From positions 66,793-130,792 of the forward strand of contig CABZDS010000002.1 in NCBI GenBank assembly GCA_902524595.1: a stretch of 64,000 nt of DNA. The letters are read 5' to 3'. This DNA is from an uncultured Pelagibacteraceae bacterium (GTDB lineage: Bacteria; Pseudomonadota; Alphaproteobacteria; Pelagibacterales; Pelagibacteraceae). Under the pieces are notes generated by a model. The model was not told the origin of the DNA and searched no databases. It saw nothing but the letters and a program-made list of their open reading frames with translations. Position 1 is the first letter of the stretch, and each line of letters opens with the position of its first letter. Made by a program: the position numbers and the translations under genes. Shown here piece by piece: positions 57,289 through 64,000 of this stretch.

Positions 57289-58599
57289 ATGTTAGATCTT
57301 ATTATAAAAAATGGAGAGTGTTATATCGACGGAAAAATTACTAAGACTAATATTGGAATTCGGAATGGAAAAATCTCAATAATTGGTGATTTAAATAATG
57401 AACAAAGCAAAGGTACTATTAATGCAAGCGATTTAATAGTTTTACCTGGTTGCATGGATACTCAAGTTCATTTCCGTGAGCCCGGATCAACTGATGCAGA
57501 GGACTTACATACTGGAAGTAAAGCAGCTATTGCTGGTGGTATAACAAGTGTTTTTGAGATGCCAAATACAAATCCCCCAACAGCAAATATGAAAGAATTT
57601 AATAATAAGCTAAATCTTTCAAAAAATAGGATGTATTCAAATTATGCTTTTTATTTTGGAGCAACTTCAGATAATTCCTCCGATTTGGCAAAGCTTAAAG
57701 GTTTAGAAGGATGTTGTGGAGTAAAGCTTTTCGCAGGTTCCTCAACTGGAAATCTTTTAGTTGATAAAGAAGAAGATATTGAAAAAGTATTTCAAAATAC
57801 TTCAAAAATAGTTGCGGTACATTCTGAAGATGAGGAAATAATTAATTTAAGAAAAAAGTTAATTGAAAAAGGCAATGTTCATACTCATCCTGTATGGAGG
57901 AATGAAGAATGTGCAATGTCATCTACAAGAAGGATTGTTAGGATTGCGAAAAGACTTAATAAAAAAGCACATATATTGCATGTTACAACAAAAGAAGAAG
58001 TAGATTTCCTTTCACAAAATAAAGGAAACATAACTTTTGAAATTACTCCACAACATCTAACAATATATGCACCAGATTGTTATGACAAACTTGGAACCTT
58101 TGCGCAGATGAACCCTCCTTTGAGAGACAAGCCTCATTATGATAGATTGTGGTACGCTATTCGAAATAATTATAACGATACTATTGGTTCAGACCATGCA
58201 CCACATTTAAAAGAAAATAAATTAAAAGAATATCCTCAATCACCATCTGGTATGCCAGGTGTTCAAACTTTACTACCCGTCATGCTCAACCATGTTAATG
58301 ACAATAAACTTTCATTAGATCAACTCATTAAACTTCTTTGTGAAAATCCAGTTTCTGTATTTGGTATTAAAAATAAAGGTTTTATCAAAAAAGATTATGA
58401 TGCTGATTTTACAATAATAGATATGAATAGAACTATAGAAATTAAAAATAAAAATATTCATAGCAAGTGTGGATGGAGCCCATTTGATGGTTATAAATTT
58501 AAAGGATCGCCAGTTTATACAATTATTAATGGGGATATAAAAATGAAAGAAGATGAAATTTTAGGAGACCCATCTGGTAAACCAATTCTTTTTGATTGA
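57289..58599 (+). CDS. pyrC: Dihydroorotase (class I type)
   Basis: Zinc amidohydrolase of pyrimidine synthesis, closing carbamoyl aspartate to dihydroorotate. Metal residues seen: H61 in DTQVHFREPG, K146 (carbamylated) in GVKLFAGSS, H178 in VAVHSEDE, H231 in ILHVTT and D302 in GSDHAPH. The first His of the usual HxH is Q59; from memory other alphaproteobacterial dihydroorotases also have DTQVHFREPG. Length 436. It begins 19 nt from the divergent ygfZ frame start. Confidence 0.9.
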   Translation: MLDLIIKNGECYIDGKITKTNIGIRNGKISIIGDLNNEQSKGTINASDLIVLPGCMDTQVHFREPGSTDAEDLHTGSKAAIAGGITSVFEMPNTNPPTANMKEFNNKLNLSKNRMYSNYAFYFGATSDNSSDLAKLKGLEGCCGVKLFAGSSTGNLLVDKEEDIEKVFQNTSKIVAVHSEDEEIINLRKKLIEKGNVHTHPVWRNEECAMSSTRRIVRIAKRLNKKAHILHVTTKEEVDFLSQNKGNITFEITPQHLTIYAPDCYDKLGTFAQMNPPLRDKPHYDRLWYAIRNNYNDTIGSDHAPHLKENKLKEYPQSPSGMPGVQTLLPVMLNHVNDNKLSLDQLIKLLCENPVSVFGIKNKGFIKKDYDADFTIIDMNRTIEIKNKNIHSKCGWSPFDGYKFKGSPVYTIINGDIKMKEDEILGDPSGKPILFD

Positions 58600-58600
58600 T

Positions 58601-58933
58601 TTATATAGTTTTACTTGAATACATATTTACAAGTGTTACTCCAACAACGATTAGAAACATACCCAATATAGCCTGCCAACTTAAAGATTGCTTAAAAAAA
58701 ATATAGCCTAATATTGCAATAGTGAAAATCCCAAGACCGCTCCATGTTCCATAAACAATTGCTATAGGTAGTTTGTCAACGACAAACGTAAGTAAATAAA
58801 AAGCTGATAAATAAAATCCAGCTAAAAATACAGTTGGTGTTACTTTTGTAAAGTTTTGAGTAACAGGAAGAAGCATTGTTCCACAAACTTCACAGATAAT
58901 TGCACCTACTAAAAAAAGATATGTCTTAAGCAT
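58601..58933 (-). CDS. Small multidrug resistance (SMR) family transporter
   Basis: A 110-residue protein with four tight helices. The family's membrane-embedded glutamate is E15 in GAIICEVCGTMLL, and the third-fourth helix boundary has AIVYGTWSGLGIF, like the AYAIW.G.G motif of EmrE. SMR proteins exchange protons for cationic compounds or small metabolites. It overlaps the prpE stop by 1 nt and is therefore coupled to it, which makes a role linked to organic acid metabolism or metabolite export imaginable. The substrate is unknown. Confidence 0.8.
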   Translation of the reverse strand: MLKTYLFLVGAIICEVCGTMLLPVTQNFTKVTPTVFLAGFYLSAFYLLTFVVDKLPIAIVYGTWSGLGIFTIAILGYIFFKQSLSWQAILGMFLIVVGVTLVNMYSSKTI

Positions 58934-60828
58934 TATTTTAAAATATTACTATTTGTTAAGTCTTCTTTGATCTCATCAAGTATAGCAGGATCATCAATTG
59001 TCGCGGGCATTTTATATTCTTCTTTGTCAGCAATTTTTCTAATTGTTCCTCTCAAAACTTTTCCAGATCTTGTTTTTGGTAATCTTTTAACAACAATCGC
59101 TATTTTAAAAGCTGCAACAGGTCCAACTTTATCTCTAACCATTTGCACGCATTCCTTTGAAATAGTCTCATTATCCTTTGAAACTCCTGCTTTTAGAGCA
59201 ATTAAACCGATTGGTAATTGTCCTTTCAGCTGATCTTTTATTCCTATCACTGCACATTCAGCAACAGACTGATGTTCAGATAAAACCTCTTCTATTGCAC
59301 CAGTTGAAAGTCTATGACCTGCAACATTTATTATGTCATCTGTTCTAGACATAATCCAAATATATCCATCATCATCAATATGCCCTGCATCATAAGTTTG
59401 ATAGTAGCCATTATAATTTGACATATAATTTTCTTTATATCTTTCGTCTGCATTCCATAAAGTTGGAAAAGTACCTGGAGGAAGTGGAAGTTTAACCACA
59501 ATATCTCCCATTTCATTTGGTTTAGCAATTGTTTGATCAGGTTTAATTATTTTTACATCATAACCTGGGACTGCTTTGCAAGCAGATCCATATTTTGTTT
59601 CTTGCATTTCGATTCCAGTACAATTTGAACTTATTGCCCAACTTGTTTCAGTTTGCCACCAATGATCAATTACAGGAATTTTCAATAAATTCTCAGCCCA
59701 TTTAATAGTATCGGGGTCTGCTCTTTCACCAGCTAAAAATAATGACTCAAATGAACTTAAGTCATATTTAGAAAAAAACTTACCTTCTGGATCTTCTTTC
59801 TTTATTGCCCTAAATGCTGTTGGAGCTGTAAACAAAGATTTGATTTTATATTCTGATATTATTCTCCAAAATACCCCAGCATCAGGAGTTCCCACAGGTT
59901 TGCCCTCAAATAAAAGAGTAGTACAACCTTTGAATAATGGAGCATAGACAATATAGGAATGTCCTACTATCCAACCAATATCACTTGCTGACCACCAAAC
60001 ATCGTCTTGATCAATGTTATAAATATTTTTCATAGTCCATTTTAAAGCTACAATGTGACCACCAATATCTCGAACAATTCCCTTTGGAATACCTGTTGTC
60101 CCTGAAGTATAAAGGATATAAGCGTAATCATTTGCACCCATCTCAACACAATCTTTGTCATTTGCTTCATTTAGTGCTTCATCCCAACTTATTTCTAATG
60201 GTTTATTTAATTTTACTTTGTGACCTTTTCTTTGAAATAATATTACTTTTTCAACTTGGTGTTTTGCTAATTTTAAAGCCCCATTTACAAGTGGTCTATA
60301 CTCAACTGTTCTTCCAGGCTCAAATCCACATGATGATGTGATTAAAATTTTTGCTTTACTATCATCAATTCTACTAGCCAGTTCATTTGACGCAAAACCA
60401 CCGAATACAACAGAGTGAATTGCTCCAATTCTCCCACACGCGAGCATCGCCACTACTGCTTCTGGTATCATTGGCATATAAATTATTATACGATCTCCTT
60501 TTTTAACTCCTTGCTTATCTAGGGCTCCTGCAAATTTTGAAACTTTCTCTTTTAATTCTTTGAAAGTGAACTTTCCCTTAATTCCTGTTATAGGGCTGTC
60601 ATAGATTAAAGCTGTTTTATCACCCCTTCCTTGATCAATGTGAAGGTCTAAAGCGTTGTAGCATGTATTTGTTACACCATCTTCAAACCACTTATAGAAA
60701 GGTGGATTGTCTTTATTTAAAATTTTAGTTGGTTTTTTGAACCAAAACACATCTTCAGAAATTTTCTGCCAAAATTCCTCAGGATTTTTAAGTGAATCGT
60801 TATATATTTCTTTGTAATTTCTTATCAT
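58933..60828 (-). CDS. prpE: Propionyl-CoA synthetase (PrpE-type acyl-CoA ligase)
   Basis: AMP-forming acyl-CoA ligase, 631 residues. ATP loop YTSGTTGIPKG near 241-251, WWQTETSWAI near 393-402, and the acetylatable lysine in RLPKTRSGKVLRGT near 592. SCGFEPGRTVEYRPLVNGAL (outlined) and LPLPPGTFPTLWNADERYK are typical of propionyl-CoA synthetases and ACSS3 rather than Acs. It would activate propionate, possibly acetate too. It is divergent from the proteorhodopsin gene across a 214-nt region and is followed by the SMR gene. Confidence 0.87.
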   Translation of the reverse strand: MIRNYKEIYNDSLKNPEEFWQKISEDVFWFKKPTKILNKDNPPFYKWFEDGVTNTCYNALDLHIDQGRGDKTALIYDSPITGIKGKFTFKELKEKVSKFAGALDKQGVKKGDRIIIYMPMIPEAVVAMLACGRIGAIHSVVFGGFASNELASRIDDSKAKILITSSCGFEPGRTVEYRPLVNGALKLAKHQVEKVILFQRKGHKVKLNKPLEISWDEALNEANDKDCVEMGANDYAYILYTSGTTGIPKGIVRDIGGHIVALKWTMKNIYNIDQDDVWWSASDIGWIVGHSYIVYAPLFKGCTTLLFEGKPVGTPDAGVFWRIISEYKIKSLFTAPTAFRAIKKEDPEGKFFSKYDLSSFESLFLAGERADPDTIKWAENLLKIPVIDHWWQTETSWAISSNCTGIEMQETKYGSACKAVPGYDVKIIKPDQTIAKPNEMGDIVVKLPLPPGTFPTLWNADERYKENYMSNYNGYYQTYDAGHIDDDGYIWIMSRTDDIINVAGHRLSTGAIEEVLSEHQSVAECAVIGIKDQLKGQLPIGLIALKAGVSKDNETISKECVQMVRDKVGPVAAFKIAIVVKRLPKTRSGKVLRGTIRKIADKEEYKMPATIDDPAILDEIKEDLTNSNILK

Positions 60829-60866
60829 TTTGATTTGCTTTTTGAGCTCATTTTTCCATTGAATTT

Positions 60867-60882
60867 ATGCAACAGGTTGTAT
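60867..60882. promoter_or_regulatory. Near-palindrome upstream of prpE
   Basis: ATGCAACAGGTTGTAT is a 16-bp imperfect palindrome (one G-T position and the central pair deviate), about 39 nt before the prpE start codon. Position and symmetry suit a repressor or activator site, but no matching second copy was found. Confidence 0.25.
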
Positions 60883-60973
60883 TTAATTTTAAAAAGTAAG
60901 TAAAATCAACACTTATAACGCGGCAAAAAGCCTTCAACAAACGAGATTAATTTGATATTAAGCCCATAACTTT

Positions 60974-61036
60974 GGATAAACCCATGAGGTTTGTCCGTAG
61001 TTTAAATTTAAACTAAAAAAAACTAACGAGAGGGAG
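60974..61036 (+). promoter_or_regulatory. Proteorhodopsin leader: hairpin, palindrome and strong ribosome-binding site
   Basis: Three elements precede the proteorhodopsin ATG. A 9-bp stem GGATAAACC (60974-60982) pairs with GGTTTGTCC (60988-60996) around a CATGA loop. An 18-bp perfect palindrome TAGTTTAAATTTAAACTA spans 60998-61015. A Shine-Dalgarno AGAGGGAG lies at 61029-61036. A weak promoter-like TTGATA (60952) with GATAAA (60975) would place the start within the hairpin, so the true promoter may be further up. Confidence 0.4.
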
Positions 61037-61042
61037 TTTTTT

Positions 61043-61816
61043 ATGAAAAAACTTAAAATGTTTGCATTAGCAGCAGTGGCTTTATTTGGTCTTACTGGTG
61101 CAGCAAACGCAGCAACTGCTATGTTAGCTTCTGACGACTTTGTTGGGATTTCCTTTTGGGTAATCGCGATGGGTATGGCAGCAGCTACAGTATTCTTCTT
61201 CATGGAAAGAAATACTGTTGCAGCAGGCTGGAAAACTTCAGTAACAGTAGCTGGTCTTGTAACTGGTGTTGCATTCATTCACTACATGTACATGAGAGAT
61301 GTATGGGTAATGACTGGAGATTCTCCAACAGTATATAGATATATTGATTGGTTAATCACTGTACCATTACAGATGATCGAGTTTTACTTAATTCTAGCAG
61401 CAGTTAAGAAAATCCCAGGAGCAATCTTCTGGAGATTATTAATTGGTTCGCTTGTGATGTTAATTGGTGGATACTTAGGAGAAGCAGGTTACATCAATGC
61501 TATGCTTGGTTTCATAGTCGGTATGGCTGGATGGATCTACATCTTGTATGAAGTATTCTCTGGTGAAGCTGGAAAAATTGCAGCTAAAACTGGAAACAAG
61601 CCATTAGCAACTGCATGGGGTGCTATGAGAATGATCGTAACAATCGGTTGGGCTATTTACCCATTAGGTTACATTTTTGGTTACCTAGTAGGTGGAGTAG
61701 ACGCTAACTCATTGAACGTCATTTACAACTTAGCAGACTTCATCAACAAAATTGCTTTTGGTCTAGTAATCTGGTCAGCAGCAGTTTCACAAGGTGGAGC
61801 GAGAGCTAGAGGCTAA
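61043..61816 (+). CDS. Proteorhodopsin, blue-absorbing type
   Basis: Seven-helix retinal protein, a light-driven outward proton pump in the inner membrane. Signal peptide 1-23, cut after ANA. Key residues (this chain / usual numbering): proton acceptor D102 (D97), its partner H80 (H75), donor E113 (E108) and retinal lysine K236 (K231). The tuning site in TVPLQ is Q110 (Q105), which gives blue absorption. Codon use is richer in G and C than its neighbours, as in highly expressed genes. It has a strong ribosome-binding site and its own terminator. No retinal synthesis gene is in the window. Confidence 0.97.
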   Translation: MKKLKMFALAAVALFGLTGAANAATAMLASDDFVGISFWVIAMGMAAATVFFFMERNTVAAGWKTSVTVAGLVTGVAFIHYMYMRDVWVMTGDSPTVYRYIDWLITVPLQMIEFYLILAAVKKIPGAIFWRLLIGSLVMLIGGYLGEAGYINAMLGFIVGMAGWIYILYEVFSGEAGKIAAKTGNKPLATAWGAMRMIVTIGWAIYPLGYIFGYLVGGVDANSLNVIYNLADFINKIAFGLVIWSAAVSQGGARARG

Positions 61817-61837
61817 ATAATTAGCTTTTAATATTTA

Positions 61838-61878
61838 AAAAGGCGGGTATGCCGAAACATGCCTGCCTTTTTTTTTGT
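61838..61878 (+). terminator. Intrinsic terminator after proteorhodopsin
   Basis: An 11-bp stem (AGGCGGGTATG at 61841-61851 with CATGCCTGCCT at 61858-61868, two G-T pairs), a 6-nt loop CCGAAA, and a run of T from 61868. It is the only strong GC-rich hairpin with a T tract that I found in the window. Confidence 0.9.
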
Positions 61879-61948
61879 TCAAATAAAATATTAAGTTTCA
61901 AAAATTTGCCGCAGTCGCAAATTAGTTTATAAGAATTATTTATTTAAT

Positions 61949-62272
61949 ATGGCAAAAATCAAATATATAGAATTTAATGGCACGGAACATGAGGCTGATG
62001 TTACTAACGGTCTAAGTGTGATGGAAGGTGCTATACAAAATGATATTCCAGGCATAGATGCAGATTGTGGAGGTGGAATGTCCTGTGCAACTTGCCATGT
62101 ATATATTAACGATGATGAATGGTTCAAAAAATTGCCTGAGAAAGAAATGGGCGAAGACGATATGTTAGATCAAGCTTTTGAACCCAAATATAACAGTAGG
62201 TTAAGTTGTCAATTAATCGTTTCAGATGATTTAGATGGTTTAACTGTGCATATGCCGGAGAAGCAAGTTTAA
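61949..62272 (+). CDS. [2Fe-2S] ferredoxin (adrenodoxin/ISC type)
   Basis: Small electron carrier, 107 residues. Cluster ligands C40, C46, C49 (DCGGGMSCATCHVY) and C87 (LSCQL) have the spacing of vertebrate-type ferredoxins. It overlaps the start of the ferredoxin reductase-like gene by 1 nt, strongly suggesting that the two form an electron-transfer pair. The proteorhodopsin terminator separates it from that gene, with about 70 nt before its start. Confidence 0.92.
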   Translation: MAKIKYIEFNGTEHEADVTNGLSVMEGAIQNDIPGIDADCGGGMSCATCHVYINDDEWFKKLPEKEMGEDDMLDQAFEPKYNSRLSCQLIVSDDLDGLTVHMPEKQV

Positions 62273-63288
62273 TGATTAAAACAGATGTAGTAATTATTGG
62301 AGCAGGACCCACAGGTTTATTCTGTGCACATCAATTAGGGATCATCGGATTAAAATGTGAAATTGTAGACAACCTAGATAAAATTGGAGGACAATGTATT
62401 GAACTTTATCCTGATAAACCAATTTATGATATTCCTGCAGTTCCTATATGTACAGGAGAAGAACTTACAAACAATTTAATTGAACAAATTAAACCATTTA
62501 AATTTAATTTTCACTTAAGTGATAGAGTTCAAGAATTAAAAAATGAAAAAAATAAATGGTTAGTTAAAACTTTAAATGGTAAAGAATTTGAAACACCTAA
62601 TATTATTATTGCAGGAGGTGTAGGTTCTTTTGAACCAAGGAAATTTCCAACAAAAAGTGCCGAAAAGTATGACGGAAAATCAGTATTATATTCAATAAAA
62701 GATAAAACTATATTTAAAGATAAATCAGTAGTTATATTTGGAGGCGGAGACAGTGCACTTGATTGGGCTATAGAATTATCTAATTCATCTAAGGTAACTC
62801 TTGTACACAGAAGAGATGAGTTCAGAGGTGTGCCTGCAAGTGTTCAAAAAATAAAAGAATTAAGTGATAATAAAACTATTGATTTAATTACCAAATATTC
62901 AATTAAAGATGTTAATGGTAATGGCTCATTAGAAAGTGTAGAAATAAAAAGTGAGACAGGCGAAAGCAAAATTATTAAAGCTGATTATGTTTTAGGTTTT
63001 TTTGGATTAATCATGCAATTAGGACCAATTGCTGATTGGGGTCTAAATTTAAATAAAAAAACAATTCCAGTTAACACAGAAAATTTTGAAACAAATAAAA
63101 AAGGAATATTTGCAATTGGCGATATCTGTACTTATCCAGGCAAATTAAAGTTAATACTTTCAGGTTTTCATGAGGGAGCTTTAGCTGCAAGAGGTTGCTT
63201 TAAATATGCAAGACCTGATGAAAAATATAGATTTGAATTTACAACTGCATCCAGCACTATCAAAGATAGACTGGGTGTTAAAGAATGA
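62272..63288 (+). CDS. Ferredoxin-NADP reductase, thioredoxin reductase-like type
   Basis: Flavoprotein of 338 residues with FAD motif IGAGPTGLFCAHQLG near 9-23, NADPH motif FGGGDSALDWA near 154-164, and GIFAIGDICTYPGK near 276-289. It has the TrxB fold but no CxxC redox pair, as in the YumC-type ferredoxin-NADP reductases, which also have a short C-terminal extension. The coupled ferredoxin gene supports this call. Its stop overlaps the GST start by 4 nt. Confidence 0.87.
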   Translation: MIKTDVVIIGAGPTGLFCAHQLGIIGLKCEIVDNLDKIGGQCIELYPDKPIYDIPAVPICTGEELTNNLIEQIKPFKFNFHLSDRVQELKNEKNKWLVKTLNGKEFETPNIIIAGGVGSFEPRKFPTKSAEKYDGKSVLYSIKDKTIFKDKSVVIFGGGDSALDWAIELSNSSKVTLVHRRDEFRGVPASVQKIKELSDNKTIDLITKYSIKDVNGNGSLESVEIKSETGESKIIKADYVLGFFGLIMQLGPIADWGLNLNKKTIPVNTENFETNKKGIFAIGDICTYPGKLKLILSGFHEGALAARGCFKYARPDEKYRFEFTTASSTIKDRLGVKE

Positions 63289-63908
63289 TCGAACTCTTTA
63301 CTGCTGATACTCCCAATGGGTGGAAAATTAGCATTATGCTTGAGGAAATTGATTTTAAATACAAACTTACTAAAGTTAATCTTAGTGGTGATCAATTTAA
63401 ACCAGAATTTAAAAAAATAAGTCCATTTAATAAAATACCTGTAATTATAGATCATGAAAATAATAAGACTGTATTCGAGTCTGGAGTTATCTTAATGTAT
63501 TTGGGCGAGAAAAGTAAAAAACTCTATCCTGAAGCAGATAGGTTAGAGATAAATCAGTGGTTGATGGCTCAAATGGCCATTGTTGGTCCAATGATAGGCC
63601 AGCATCATCAGTTTCACTATTATCATCAAGGAAAAAGTGAGTGGGGTGAAGAAAGATACTTCAAAATTACAAGAAAGATTTATGAAGATCTTGAGGCTAG
63701 ATTGGCTCAAAGTAAGTTTTTAGCAAATGATAAATACTCTATTGCTGATATTGCTACATGGTCATGGATTGCAAGACACAAAAGACATGATATTGGATTA
63801 AATAATTTTGAAAACTTGTCTAGGTGGTTTGTTGAAATTGCTAAACGTCCAGCTGTAGCAAAAGGGTTTAAAGCACTAAATAAAGATGCTGAAATAGATT
63901 TTCCTTAA
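63285..63908 (+). CDS. Glutathione S-transferase, YfcG/YghU (nu) type
   Basis: A 207-residue GST: thioredoxin-like N-terminal domain with TADTPNGWKISIMLEE near 5-20, cis-Pro in NKIPVI near 50-55 and ESGVILMYLGE near 67-77, then a helical C-terminal domain with SIADIATWSWIARH. TPNGxK-type N-termini mark the nu class, which acts as glutathione-linked disulfide or peroxide reductase more than as a transferase. It is the third gene of the ferredoxin - reductase - GST run and converges with dksA with a 4-nt overlap. Confidence 0.88.
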   Translation: MIELFTADTPNGWKISIMLEEIDFKYKLTKVNLSGDQFKPEFKKISPFNKIPVIIDHENNKTVFESGVILMYLGEKSKKLYPEADRLEINQWLMAQMAIVGPMIGQHHQFHYYHQGKSEWGEERYFKITRKIYEDLEARLAQSKFLANDKYSIADIATWSWIARHKRHDIGLNNFENLSRWFVEIAKRPAVAKGFKALNKDAEIDFP

Positions 63909-64000
63909 TCGTCAGCGTAAACTTTTTCGTCTTTTTCGTGTTTTTCTTGAGCTGCAATGCAAAGAGTTGCAACTGGTCTTGCCATTAATCTTTTTAAACC
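63905..64000 (-). CDS. dksA: DksA-like RNA polymerase regulator (C-terminal part only)
   Basis: The last 31 codons of a minus-strand gene that continues past the window edge. The visible residues, with LKRLMARPVATLCIAAQEKHE and an acidic end VYADD, match the C-terminal zinc-finger end of DksA, which works with ppGpp on RNA polymerase. Only one Cys (TLCIAA) of the usual C-x2-C pair is left here; the first pair lies outside the window. Too little is present to judge the whole protein. Confidence 0.75.
   Translation of the reverse strand, partial: GLKRLMARPVATLCIAAQEKHEKDEKVYADD

Noticed and set aside
60958-61278. 106-codon open frame antisense to the proteorhodopsin start
   Set aside because: Its Ala/Thr/Pro-rich composition simply mirrors the proteorhodopsin coding strand.
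62272-63288. Second thioredoxin reductase
   Set aside because: The fold is TrxB-like but no CxxC pair exists; pairing with ferredoxin fits a ferredoxin-NADP reductase better.
1-64000. Mobile elements, prophage, CRISPR arrays, toxin-antitoxin or defence islands
   Set aside because: No transposase, integrase, Cas or phage gene, no long direct repeats and no regular repeat-spacer pattern were found; every large frame is explained by a housekeeping or small unknown gene.

Overview
This window is a stretch of a streamlined, strongly A+T-rich alphaproteobacterial chromosome of the SAR11 type ('Candidatus Pelagibacter'-like). The evidence is a blue-tuned proteorhodopsin followed by ferredoxin, a ferredoxin-NADP reductase-like flavoprotein and a GST; alphaproteobacterial versions of RpoD, DnaG, PyrC and CarAB; Lys/Asn/Ile-rich proteins; and genes that abut or overlap almost everywhere. 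No prophage, insertion sequence, CRISPR array or plasmid gene was seen. The longest stretch without a protein gene (about 530 bases, 27789-28321) holds the RNase P RNA and the mraZ promoter.

Layout. 1-2.5 kb: tail of an unknown + strand gene, then a minus-strand MarR / OmpR-type regulator / EnvZ-type kinase operon. 2.5-10.4 kb: ilvE (+); a minus-strand run uvrB - pteridine reductase-like SDR - folB - uvrC - pgsA; aspC (+). 10.4-19.2 kb: minus-strand trxB - NAD-dependent reductase - 4-TM protein - PsiE-like protein; a + strand pair (ELM1-like protein and a 2OG-Fe(II) oxygenase-like protein); and minus-strand carA-carB. 19.3-24.5 kb: yqeY-dnaG-rpoD, directly followed by an atypical tRNA-Val(GAC), an unknown membrane protein and tRNA-Ile2(CAU). 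24.6-28.2 kb: a small membrane protein, a CIA30-like protein, MlaC and MlaA, an AmpD/AmiD-like amidase and rnpB. 28.3-49.4 kb: the division and cell wall (dcw) cluster, mraZ-ftsZ-rsmH-ftsL-ftsI-murEF-mraY-murD-ftsW-murG-murC-murB-ddl-ftsQ-ftsA-lpxC-bamD-ligA. 49.4-60.8 kb: pepP-like, uvrD, AsmA-like, fumC, MazG-like, ygfZ, pyrC, SMR transporter and prpE. 61-64 kb: the proteorhodopsin module, and the C-terminus of dksA on the minus strand.

How the genes work together. The dcw block supplies the peptidoglycan precursor pathway except MurA (MurB, C, D, E, F, Ddl, MraY, MurG), divisome proteins (FtsZ, A, Q, L, I, W) and envelope biogenesis (LpxC, BamD). It appears to be read from one sigma70-like promoter whose -10 box lies among MraZ-type repeats. 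DNA repair and replication genes (UvrB, UvrC, UvrD, LigA, DnaG) are scattered among biosynthetic genes. Proteorhodopsin is a light-driven proton pump; its own gene has the only strong intrinsic terminator I could find.

Most notable: a tRNA-Val with intact stems but atypical D- and T-loops, whose first base is also the last base of the rpoD stop codon; ftsZ moved to second place in the dcw cluster; a MurE-MurF fusion; a DnaG zinc finger lacking three of four metal ligands; a pteridine reductase-type SDR next to folB inside a uvrB...uvrC run; and ten convergent gene junctions that all overlap or lie within 2 nt. Family names rest on motif recognition by eye; no database search was run.
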